Below, piece after piece: positions 1 to 7,351 of a DNA stretch of 9,606 nucleotides. Position numbers and translations under genes: made by a program. Numbering within the stretch: the stretch's first letter is position 1; every line of letters starts with the position of its first letter. The stretch is from Sphaerochaeta sp. UBA5849 (GTDB lineage Bacteria; Spirochaetota; Spirochaetia; Sphaerochaetales; Sphaerochaetaceae), in assembly GCA_002432715.1 (NCBI GenBank), contig DJGJ01000063.1, forward strand, positions 1,351 to 10,956, written 5' to 3'. The notes beneath the pieces were generated by a model. The model was not told where the DNA came from. It saw only the letters and a list, made by a program, of their open reading frames with translations, and did no database searches.

Positions 1-1511
1 GCCTCTCCCAGATTCTGATCAACCTGCTCAACAATGCGGTCAAGTTCACAGAAGAGGGGCAGATTGAGCTCTCCGTTTCCGTCCAGACATTGACCGAACA
101 ATCATGCACCCTGAGTTTTGCAATTACGGATACCGGTATCGGTATAAGTCCAGAGCAGCTTGAAAACCTCTTCAAGCCCTTCGTCCAAGCCAATGCTTCC
201 ATTCACCGCAAGTACGGCGGCTCGGGCTTGGGTCTTTCCATCGTGAAGGCTTTGGTGGAGAAAATGGGCGGGAAGCTTTCGGTGACCAGTGAATTCGGGA
301 CCGGAAGCACATTCACCGCCACGGTTCCCTTTACCTTGGACCTTCTTGGGTCGGCCGAAGAAAGCGAGCGAAGAAGAATCGTTGATTTCTCTGCAATCAA
401 GGCTCTGGTTGTCTGCGCCGACCGATACCTCGATGATCACATCGAGACCCTTTTCAAGGAGTACAACATTCAGTCGGAGTCAGTCTCCTCACCTTCTCTT
501 GCAACAAAAGTAGTGGAGAGCGGCAATTACTTTGATCTGGTTGTCATTGAGCTTGCAGACAGTCTGGCTTTCCCCGACTCTCTGGCAAAGGCTTTGGAAC
601 AGCAGGAAAACAAGCGATCAAGACTCCTTGCTCTTGTGCATGATGATTCCCAAATAAAGAGTTCAGCCTTCATCGACGTTGTTCTTCCCCTGCCCTTGAT
701 CAACTCGGTGTTGTTCAATGCATTGCTGCAGCTGTTTGGGAGAGCGGAAGAGGAGAGAAAGAGAAGCGAGTCAGGCGTGCAAGCCTCTGTGGATATCCCG
801 CTGCAGATCCTGGTGGTTGAGGATAATTCCACCAACCAAATCATCGCCCAGGAAATTTTGCAGCGTCAGGGTTGGACGGTTCATCTTGCCGCCAATGGAA
901 AGCTTGGGTATGAGGTGTTCCTTGCCTTGGAAGAGATTCTCGATATCGTGCTGATGGACCTGCATATGGACGTGATGGACGGATATGAATCCTCCACCTT
1001 GATCAGGTCGAAGAACGAAAACATCCCGATCATCGTCACCAGTGCCGACCTGATGGAGACGGTCCGCAGGCGCTGCAAGGAGATCGGGGTGACTGATCTG
1101 ATCGGCAAGCCATACGATCCCGACCAGCTTATCAGCAAGGTGGCTGAACTAGCCCTTCCCTACCATCAGAGGAGGAAGAGCATCGATTTCGAACGGGGAG
1201 TTTTCAGTGTGGGTGGGGATAAAAATCTCTACCTGAGAGTACTGGGCGCCTTTATTTCTGAGTTGGAGCAACTGCTTCCAAGTTTGAGAAAGGCCCTTGT
1301 CCAGCAGGATTTTCACGCTGGAGCAGAACTCGCCCACAAGGCAAAGGGAAGCTGTGGTACCATCGGGGCATTGCAGGCGCAAAAACTCTGTGCCAATCTG
1401 CAGCAAAGCCTGGAGAACGGAAACCTGCCACCTCAAGAGGCGCTGGATATGGTGTTCATCGTGCTTGCTCAGGTGCTTCGGGAAGCGAAGGAGTATGTGA
1501 GCAAGGCTTAG
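1..1511 (+). CDS. Hybrid sensor histidine kinase, C-terminal part (HATPase, pseudo-receiver, receiver, HPt)
   Basis: The gene is cut by the left edge; the reading frame is open from base 3 and ends at TAG 1509-1511. The in-frame TTG at base 90 is not the start, because the kinase N box (NLLNNAVKFTEEG) is encoded upstream of it at about 24-62. Counting residues from base 90: G1 box DTGIG 14-18, G2 box GGSGLGLS 43-50, degenerate receiver about 103-217, intact receiver about 239-357 (acidic pair E244/D245, phospho-acceptor D290, K340-P341) and an HPt domain about 375-470 with H416 in AHKAKGSCGTIGA. By family knowledge the order is ATP-dependent autophosphorylation, then His-Asp-His relay ending on the HPt His. 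The final partner regulator and the input domain are not in the window. The domain assignment is secure; the signal sensed is unknown. Confidence 0.93.
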   Translation, partial: LSQILINLLNNAVKFTEEGQIELSVSVQTLTEQSCTLSFAITDTGIGISPEQLENLFKPFVQANASIHRKYGGSGLGLSIVKALVEKMGGKLSVTSEFGTGSTFTATVPFTLDLLGSAEESERRRIVDFSAIKALVVCADRYLDDHIETLFKEYNIQSESVSSPSLATKVVESGNYFDLVVIELADSLAFPDSLAKALEQQENKRSRLLALVHDDSQIKSSAFIDVVLPLPLINSVLFNALLQLFGRAEEERKRSESGVQASVDIPLQILVVEDNSTNQIIAQEILQRQGWTVHLAANGKLGYEVFLALEEILDIVLMDLHMDVMDGYESSTLIRSKNENIPIIVTSADLMETVRRRCKEIGVTDLIGKPYDPDQLISKVAELALPYHQRRKSIDFERGVFSVGGDKNLYLRVLGAFISELEQLLPSLRKALVQQDFHAGAELAHKAKGSCGTIGALQAQKLCANLQQSLENGNLPPQEALDMVFIVLAQVLREAKEYVSKA

Positions 1512-2479
1512 GTATTCAGCACCTCATCCACAATGGAGGCAATTCGTTCCACATTGGTCTGGTAAATGAAGTGCGTCCCTTCAAGCACCTCATACGTAGC
1601 ATGTGGGCCAATTCTCTTGAGATGCTCCATTTGGTATTCCTGAGGTGTAATGGATAACTGTTTATTGGGTGTCTCATACGTCTGTCTTGAGATGACCTTG
1701 AAGTAGGGAACTTCGGGTGGATAGGCAAGAGCTTTGGTCTGAGCGACAAACTCATCTCCCCGCGCCATCTGCTCGAGCAGCGTATCGTTGACTGAAAAGC
1801 CGGCAAACAGCAACATGCGATCAATTTCTTCTTCGGTGTAGCCCAATTCCAAGGTTTTTTTTCGGTTGGTCACCAATGGGCCGAGCAGGGAGGGAACTCC
1901 CAATGTCTGCTGGAGTTTTGCTATCGGAAGCAGCGCTGCTACAAAACCCGGAGTCTTTGCATCGTAGGCTGACGAGGTTCCGTCCAAGGAAATGATGGCT
2001 TTGACTTCGTTTGGATATACAGCAGCATAGTATTCGCTGTAAAGGCTTGATATCGAATGGCCCATCAAGACATACGGGGCAGTAAATCCGGCTGTTTTCA
2101 GTGCTGAACGAATTTCCTCTACATAGTTGGCGCTGGAACGTTCACGCTGTGTCTGGCTGGAAAAACCCATTCCAAAATACTCTACACAAACCACCGTATA
2201 CTTTTTGCTGAGTTCTCTCATCAGCGGGCCGAAGTCAGCTGAAGGAAGGCCGATACCCATGCCGGGCAACAGGACAATGGTTGCTTCGCCTTGCCCCATC
2301 GAGCTTATGTGCATAGTCCCATCAAAGACTGATACCAGTTGACCATTCGGCTGTGCCTTCTTGTATTGCTGCTTGAAGTACGTTGCATGCAACAAGGTCG
2401 TTATGGCCAAGAGCAGCACAATAACCAAGAAAACCCACTTCAACAGTCGTTTGAACCAGCCTTTTCTCTTTTTGCTCAT
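1508..2479 (-). CDS. Membrane-anchored alpha/beta hydrolase
   Basis: This is a 323-residue protein. An ATG 36 bases further upstream is open, but ATG 2479 is preceded by GAGAGGAG at 5-base spacing and starts MSKKRKGWFKR, so I chose 2479. A basic N terminus followed by a hydrophobic segment at about 12-33 predicts one membrane helix, with the catalytic domain probably outside the cytoplasm. The alpha/beta hydrolase fold shows as the oxyanion-region PGMG (72-75), the nucleophile elbow GHSIS with S142, and the C-terminal His in EGTHF (H303). The acid residue is less clear; D166 in ISLDG is a candidate. The substrate is unknown (ester, lipid or peptide). The gene is convergent with the kinase and its TAA overlaps the kinase TAG. 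The fold is well supported; the specificity is not. Confidence 0.88.
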   Translation of the reverse strand: MSKKRKGWFKRLLKWVFLVIVLLLAITTLLHATYFKQQYKKAQPNGQLVSVFDGTMHISSMGQGEATIVLLPGMGIGLPSADFGPLMRELSKKYTVVCVEYFGMGFSSQTQRERSSANYVEEIRSALKTAGFTAPYVLMGHSISSLYSEYYAAVYPNEVKAIISLDGTSSAYDAKTPGFVAALLPIAKLQQTLGVPSLLGPLVTNRKKTLELGYTEEEIDRMLLFAGFSVNDTLLEQMARGDEFVAQTKALAYPPEVPYFKVISRQTYETPNKQLSITPQEYQMEHLKRIGPHATYEVLEGTHFIYQTNVERIASIVDEVLNT

Positions 2480-2524
2480 AGGGACTCCTCTCGCATGATT
2501 GTAGCTACACACCATGAAATGTAC

Positions 2525-2567
2525 AAGATTTGTATAGTTTTATTACTTTGAAAAAATACAAAATCTT
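2525..2567. repeat. Imperfect inverted repeat between divergent genes
   Basis: AAGATTTGTAT (2525-2535) is mirrored by ATACAAAATCTT (2556-2567), with one extra A in the right arm and 20 bases between arms. It lies in the AT-rich divergent region 2480-2646 and overlaps the possible minus promoter, so it could be an operator or a chance AT-rich palindrome. A second partial TACAA/TTGTA palindrome sits at 2522-2534. I see no RNA gene or small ORF in this intergenic stretch. Confidence 0.35.
2531..2561 (-). promoter_or_regulatory. Possible promoter of the alpha/beta hydrolase
   Basis: On the minus strand TTGTAT (2561-2556) is followed after 19 bases by TATACA (2536-2531), which would give a leader of roughly 45 bases to ATG 2479. 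Both hexamers are imperfect and the spacer is long, so this is weak. Confidence 0.22.
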
Positions 2568-2646
2568 TCATGCTAGAAGAATAATAGAAAAAAATCTTCC
2601 ATGATTCTAAAAACCCTAGCTATAGTAGCAGTAAGGAGAGAAGCCT

Positions 2647-3695
2647 ATGAAGCATCGAATGCTAGTGCTTTGCATCTTCGCCTTCCTCGTTGTATGGCCA
2701 TTACCTGCAATACCCATCACTTGGGAAACAACTGCACAAGCTTATAAAGGCAGATTCTCTGAGATACTCACCCTAGAGCTGCCTCCAAACGGAACGGCAA
2801 GGCCGGTATACGGCTTTGGTGAGTTCGACTGGGATTCAAGCATAGGCAGTGCTGCTGTCCTCATGGAACTGCTCACCTATCAGGACGGAGGAGCAGTTAC
2901 CATCCTGATCAAGGAGGGGCCCGAGTATATAAAAGGCTCGGATACCTACGACGGATGGAATACCACCTTTGTATTTCTCGATGCAAAGGGCCATGTCATC
3001 AAGCCGAATGAAGGTTCTGTTGGATACATTGACATCCCCGACGAGCCGTTCATGCCTTCCTCAGAGCCCGCGCCTGCCTATTTCACCGTCACCAATTCCA
3101 CCGGTTCAACACTGAAATATTTGGATATTTCCACTACCGACATGCGGGCGGTGGGGGCACATGGGAAGAACCTGCTCGGCCAAACGGTCCTGAAACCCGG
3201 AGAATCAAGAGACATACCATTCTCCGACAATCCGGATTTGAAGTCCATCATCCTCTATCGGTATGGAGCCCTGTTGCAAGTGGACGCCAAAGCGGAGAAT
3301 GGACAGCTGTTCTCACTCGAATGGAGACCTGATGGGAATTCCCTGCAGGTGGAGATCCAGCCCAAGCACGTCATACGCCAACAAGGAGAACGCCCTCTTA
3401 AGGTAACCAATGACGGAGAGTATACTCTCTTCTTGAGGTGTATATACTCATCCCCGGGAAGAACGTCGAGTCGGACTACAGCATGGAAATTCTACAAGGG
3501 CAGGTACTTGCAAGCGGGGAAAGCATCCTCGTCGATTTATCCAAATGGCCGTATATGCAATCATTCTTCAAAACAAATGACAGAGAAATCGTTGCCGTGG
3601 AAGCGTGTGACGAGGATGGGTATGCCCTGTTCCAATATTGGCTGCCCGACTATGAGAATCTGGAGATTACGCTCAGCGATTGGGATTATTTGTAG
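2647..3695 (+). pseudogene. Exported protein with two repeat domains, interrupted by a frameshift
   Basis: ATG 2647 follows AAGGAG at 8-base spacing. The N terminus (MKHRMLVLCIFAFLVVW, then PLPAIP) looks like a signal peptide, so export is likely. Family is not recognised. Residues about 147-247 form a domain with VTN, NLLGQTVLKPGES, NGQLFSLEW and VEI motifs. The same pattern starts again at LKVTNDGEYTLF (from residue 251) but then leaves frame. It resumes in the -1 frame from about 3438 (VYILIPGKN, LASGES, GYALFQYWLPDYENLEITL) and ends at TAG 3693-3695. The repeat continues across the break, so one missing base near the pyrimidine tract 3425-3434 explains it; restored length would be about 348 residues. 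The unshifted frame continues to 3798 with non-protein-like sequence and runs into the next gene. It could be a real mutation, a sequencing error or, less likely, programmed frameshifting. Confidence 0.75.
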
Positions 3696-3730
3696 ACTGA
3701 ATACTCAGGCAGGAACACCCTATTGCACTG

Positions 3731-3775
3731 AATTTACAGGAGGCGGGAGGAGTGCATTCCCGCCTCCAACAAATT
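3731..3775. terminator. Bidirectional terminator-like hairpin
   Basis: A perfect 10-bp stem, GGAGGCGGGA (3739-3748) with TCCCGCCTCC (3758-3767), has a 9-base loop. It is flanked by a second pairing, AATTT (3731-3735) with AAATT (3771-3775). It lies between two convergent genes. No long T-tract follows on either strand, so termination efficiency is uncertain. Confidence 0.6.
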
Positions 3776-5505
3776 TATGCTTCTACAGGGATGAATGAGA
3801 AGGTAGTAACATCGAACAAGCCCATGTCGGTAAGCTTGATCTCGGGAATGACGGCAAGAGACATGAAACACAAAGTCATAATCGGCTCAACGTCTTCCTT
3901 GATGTGTAATTCCCGATATGCCACTTCATGAATCTCGCTCAGTTTCCCATCCACCCACTCACCACTTTGGTCACTCATGATTCCGCCGACCGGCATCGGC
4001 ATGGAGGCAATAATTTGCCCCTGTTTTACCAGCACCATCCCGCCGCTCTGGGCGATCAGGGACTGAACCGCTACAGCCATATCCTCATCATTCACCCCCA
4101 CGACGATGATGTTGTGGGAATCATGGGCGATTGAGATAGCCACTGCTCCTTCTTTAATGCCATAGCCACGCAGCAAGGCCACGGCGACATTGCCGGTGGA
4201 TTGGTGTCGTTCCACAACCGCAACCTTCACGATATCCTGGGAGGAATCGTAGTAAAAGCACCCTTGACCGTCACGCGCCACACGAGCTTTTCCTTTAGCA
4301 GTAACAACCCCGCCGGGAAGAATGTCGATGGTAGTGACATCATCGCTTGTGAGCTTCAGCTTCAACTTCTCCACCGAGAAATCCTTGACATGGAAACTTC
4401 CCCTCACCTGCCCGATGCTGTGACGAGTCACCGGAAGCAGGTATCGCCCACCCCTTGCGACCAACCGTCCCTCGATGAACACCGCATCCGCCCTGAAATT
4501 CTTCAGGTCATCAAGCAACACGATGTCAGCCCTCAGCCCTGGAGCTATCGCTCCCCGGTCGAAAAGGCGGAAACACTCGGCGGCATTGAGACTGGCCATT
4601 TGGATTGCAACAATCGGATCTATTCCAGCCTCGACAAGAATGCGCAAATGCTCATCCAGATGACCCTTTTCCAAAATCGTCTTCGGCTGGCGGTCATCAC
4701 TGCACAACAGACAGCGTCTACTGTTGTACTGGGTGACCCCCTTCATCAGTCGCGACAACTCATGGCAGGCAGAGCCTTCACGAAGCAGCACATACATGCC
4801 ACGCTCGATACGGTCTTGCATCTCCTCGATAGTGGAACACTCGTGGTCGGTATGAATCAAGGTTGAGGCATAAGCGTTGAGCGCCTTGCCCGAAACTCCG
4901 GGGGAATGCCCGTCGACAAGCTTGCCCATCCTGCGGGCCAACAGCAACTTGTCCAAAGCTCCAGTCTCGGCATTGATGACACCGGGAAAGTCCATGAACT
5001 CCCCTACTCCCAAGATCCGTTCATCCGTGATGGGACCTTGCATGGCAGCCGCATCAATGACCGCCCCCGAATGCTCGAACGGGGTTGCCGGGACGCAGGA
5101 GGGAATCATGAAGCGAATATCCAAGGCAGTCTCGGATGAGGCATCCAGCATATACTCCAAACCTTTGAGACCGCACACATTCACGATCTCGTGGGGATCG
5201 GCAATGATGGTGGTGGTTCCATAGGGCACCACCAACCTGCCCATCTCCTCAGGTGTTACATAGGAGGACTCGATGTGAATGTGGCTGTCGATGAATCCAG
5301 GGGAGGCGTAGCGCCCACCTGCATCTATTTCCTTCAGCCCTTCATAGCTGCCGACTCCGGCGATCATCCCATCTGAAACGGCGATATCACCCTCAACAAT
5401 CGTACCGCTATAGACATTCACAACCTTGCAATTCTTGATGACCAAGTCGGCAGGAAGCCTGCCGCTGGCCACATCGATTAATTTTTTCAATGTTTCTTTA
5501 TTCAT
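3775..5505 (-). CDS. ade: Adenine deaminase (amidohydrolase superfamily)
   Basis: This 576-residue protein matches the usual length and full motif set of bacterial adenine deaminase (EC 3.5.4.2; adenine to hypoxanthine plus ammonia, cytosolic, binuclear metal). Visible motifs are GFIDSHIHIESS (H75, H77), ADPHEIVNV (H105, E106), GVGEFMDFPGV (E169, the likely bridging Glu), VDGHSPG (H200), HTDHECS (H221) and LCSDDR (D270, D271). The C-terminal domain with HDSHNIIVVG and MPVGGIMS is also typical. ATG 5505 is preferred over the in-frame TTG 5508 because it overlaps the upstream stop as TGATG, which suggests translational coupling to the small gene before it. It is the last gene of the operon. Function is assigned with high confidence from motifs. 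Confidence 0.95.
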   Translation of the reverse strand: MNKETLKKLIDVASGRLPADLVIKNCKVVNVYSGTIVEGDIAVSDGMIAGVGSYEGLKEIDAGGRYASPGFIDSHIHIESSYVTPEEMGRLVVPYGTTTIIADPHEIVNVCGLKGLEYMLDASSETALDIRFMIPSCVPATPFEHSGAVIDAAAMQGPITDERILGVGEFMDFPGVINAETGALDKLLLARRMGKLVDGHSPGVSGKALNAYASTLIHTDHECSTIEEMQDRIERGMYVLLREGSACHELSRLMKGVTQYNSRRCLLCSDDRQPKTILEKGHLDEHLRILVEAGIDPIVAIQMASLNAAECFRLFDRGAIAPGLRADIVLLDDLKNFRADAVFIEGRLVARGGRYLLPVTRHSIGQVRGSFHVKDFSVEKLKLKLTSDDVTTIDILPGGVVTAKGKARVARDGQGCFYYDSSQDIVKVAVVERHQSTGNVAVALLRGYGIKEGAVAISIAHDSHNIIVVGVNDEDMAVAVQSLIAQSGGMVLVKQGQIIASMPMPVGGIMSDQSGEWVDGKLSEIHEVAYRELHIKEDVEPIMTLCFMSLAVIPEIKLTDMGLFDVTTFSFIPVEA

Positions 5506-5768
5506 CAAATCAACAACACCTCTTCACCGTACTCTATGTACAACTCATCGATGAGTGCTTGACTGGCCCTGGCGATGAACCCATCCTGATCGAGAGCCTG
5601 TAACGGTTTGATCACTACATCCTTCACATCCCTGCGGCCTCTGACCATCACGGTGTCTCCCCATTGCTTGATCAAGGCATACCGGGCGGCTTCATCAACA
5701 TAGATTACCTTCTTTGTATCCTGGGCATCCTCATAGGTTCTGAGAACACGTACGCATTTGACATCCAT
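5505..5768 (-). CDS. Small protein, possible CDC48-N-like double-psi beta-barrel
   Basis: The gene encodes 87 residues with no signal peptide or membrane segment. AAGGAGG lies 7 bases before ATG 5768 and begins at the permease stop codon; its own TGA overlaps the ade ATG. So it is a genuine, translationally linked operon member. I do not recognise a named family. The pattern WGDTVMVRGRRDVKDVVIKP (35-54), then DQDGFIARAS and LIDELYIEYGEEVLLI at the C terminus, resembles a CDC48-N double-psi barrel (GDxVxxxGxR, then D/G turn, then LxxxLxxxxGxxVxx). That match is by eye. A role as accessory or regulatory partner of the deaminases or permease is inference from position only. Confidence 0.82.
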   Translation of the reverse strand: MDVKCVRVLRTYEDAQDTKKVIYVDEAARYALIKQWGDTVMVRGRRDVKDVVIKPLQALDQDGFIARASQALIDELYIEYGEEVLLI

Positions 5769-5780
5769 ACTACTTCCTCC

Positions 5781-7340
5781 TTAGACGTAGTCATACCGAC
5801 GAGGCACATCCATGAACTTCTTATGACCCAGATGGATGGCATAACAGATTGCAGCAGCAAGCAGATACCCTACTGCATAGGGGAAGCTCATCGTAGCCAC
5901 ACCAAAGACAAGAGTCGGAGAGTGGATGAACCCAAAGAACGACAACACCGAAGCGACCACAAAGGCAATGGCTGCCTTGTCCAAGCGTCGGTCGATGATG
6001 AATGCAACCACCGTCGCCCAAAGGATACTGGTTATGATCGCCCCGCTATGCATGGCAACAACGCCCTTCCAGACAACACCGTAGTTGATCATCGCTTGGC
6101 TGATCTCATCCGAACTGTTCATGGTCAACGTCTCTTCCAGATAAATGCCGAAGGCACCCAGGGCATCACGAACATAGGTGTACAATCCATCGGCAAGATG
6201 AGGGATGAGGGCGATGGCCAACGCAGCCCCGTGACGGCGCGGAACGTCGGTATAAGCCTGGACCAGCATCAACATGGCACACCACAGGAAGGTAATCGAA
6301 GCAACAACGGCCGGCATCAGGGAGTTCATGAATCCATAGAGCCCGAATACGGAAGACAAGGCATACAGGATTGCAGAGATCCATGAGTAGGATATTCCAG
6401 TCTCACTCTTCTTCAAACCAGCATGACCAAGCCAGACGGTATTGGGAACAACGGAGCCGAACAGGGCGGATACCATGGTGCATGCACCATCGATGATCTG
6501 GGTCTGACCGACATTGTACTCATCCCCGGCAGCGATGGCCGATTCAACGTTATCCATCGTCTCAATGAAATTGTACACCTCGATCGGGATGATGACGCTG
6601 AGGAAGGGAATGATGTACTTGAAACCCTGAAAGACCGCCCTGATGGAGAGGATGGGAAGAGAAACGCCCAAGGTCGATGTATCGACCTGGACCCTGCCCA
6701 GGAAAAGGGCCCAGACAATGCCGAACACCACCGAGACCAAAAGCATGGGGATTCGTTTCTTGAAAACATACCCGCCGATCAGGCCGATGATGGCGATGAT
6801 GACAACCGGCATACCGAGAATCGGGTCGTGGTAGACTTCAAACAGGCCTGCGGTAGCCATCCAGACCAACCCAATGCCTGCTACAGTACCGAGCATGGCG
6901 ACGCGGGGAATCAAGCGACGGATGAACGGCCCGATGAAACCTCCGAGCATTTCAATGAAACCACCGAGAAAGCAAGCAGCTGTGGCTGCCATCCAGCACA
7001 TCTCAGGAGAGAGCCCTGAGTAATGCAACGGATAAATTACGCCGTACAGATAAACAAACATTGCCGGGGTGGATACACCCGAAGGGAGGGCCGTAACATC
7101 CTTGCGGCCAGTCTTCTTGGCAAGACGATAGCCCTGCCATGCATATGCTATGCAGCCGAGCATCAACCCGACAGCCAGACCGGGAATCACCCTGCCGTAG
7201 ATGATGGAATCAGGCCAGCCTATACCCTGAAGGGCATAGGCGATGATGATGAAATTGATGATGTTTCCGAAATATGAATAGACAACACCGCCGAGATCTC
7301 CCGGCCGAAACAATCCAGCATGTCCAAGAGTTCGTTCCAT
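5781..7340 (-). CDS. NCS2-family nucleobase permease
   Basis: This 519-residue polytopic membrane protein has about 12-14 hydrophobic segments. NCS2/AzgA-like signatures are TALPSGVSTPA (83-93) near the first re-entrant region and IPIEVYNFIETMDNVESA (about 251-268) near the substrate site. NCS2 members are mostly proton-coupled importers of purines or pyrimidines. With deaminase genes on both sides, an aminopurine such as adenine is the likely cargo, but specificity cannot be read from the sequence. ATG 7340 follows AAGGAG at 7-base spacing; that site starts at the TAA of the upstream gene, leaving an 11-base intergenic gap. The downstream small gene starts 12 bases after its stop. Family assignment is secure, substrate is inferred. 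Confidence 0.9.
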   Translation of the reverse strand: MERTLGHAGLFRPGDLGGVVYSYFGNIINFIIIAYALQGIGWPDSIIYGRVIPGLAVGLMLGCIAYAWQGYRLAKKTGRKDVTALPSGVSTPAMFVYLYGVIYPLHYSGLSPEMCWMAATAACFLGGFIEMLGGFIGPFIRRLIPRVAMLGTVAGIGLVWMATAGLFEVYHDPILGMPVVIIAIIGLIGGYVFKKRIPMLLVSVVFGIVWALFLGRVQVDTSTLGVSLPILSIRAVFQGFKYIIPFLSVIIPIEVYNFIETMDNVESAIAAGDEYNVGQTQIIDGACTMVSALFGSVVPNTVWLGHAGLKKSETGISYSWISAILYALSSVFGLYGFMNSLMPAVVASITFLWCAMLMLVQAYTDVPRRHGAALAIALIPHLADGLYTYVRDALGAFGIYLEETLTMNSSDEISQAMINYGVVWKGVVAMHSGAIITSILWATVVAFIIDRRLDKAAIAFVVASVLSFFGFIHSPTLVFGVATMSFPYAVGYLLAAAICYAIHLGHKKFMDVPRRYDYV

Positions 7341-7351
7341 TTCAGTGCTCC

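Noticed and set aside
3696..3798. Continuation of the exported-protein frame past 3438 to 3798
   Set aside because: The translation loses the repeat pattern, while the -1 frame carries it to a stop at 3695; the extension also overlaps the end of ade.
4201..4866. Long plus-strand open frame of 221 codons
   Set aside because: It lies wholly antisense to the motif-complete adenine deaminase, has no ribosome site that I can see and a low-complexity, non-protein-like composition.
5664..7019. Plus-strand open frames (5664-6386, 6423-7019) with many His, Asp and Gln residues
   Set aside because: They are antisense shadows of the permease, small-protein and intergenic region; the composition is what hydrophobic codons give when read on the other strand.
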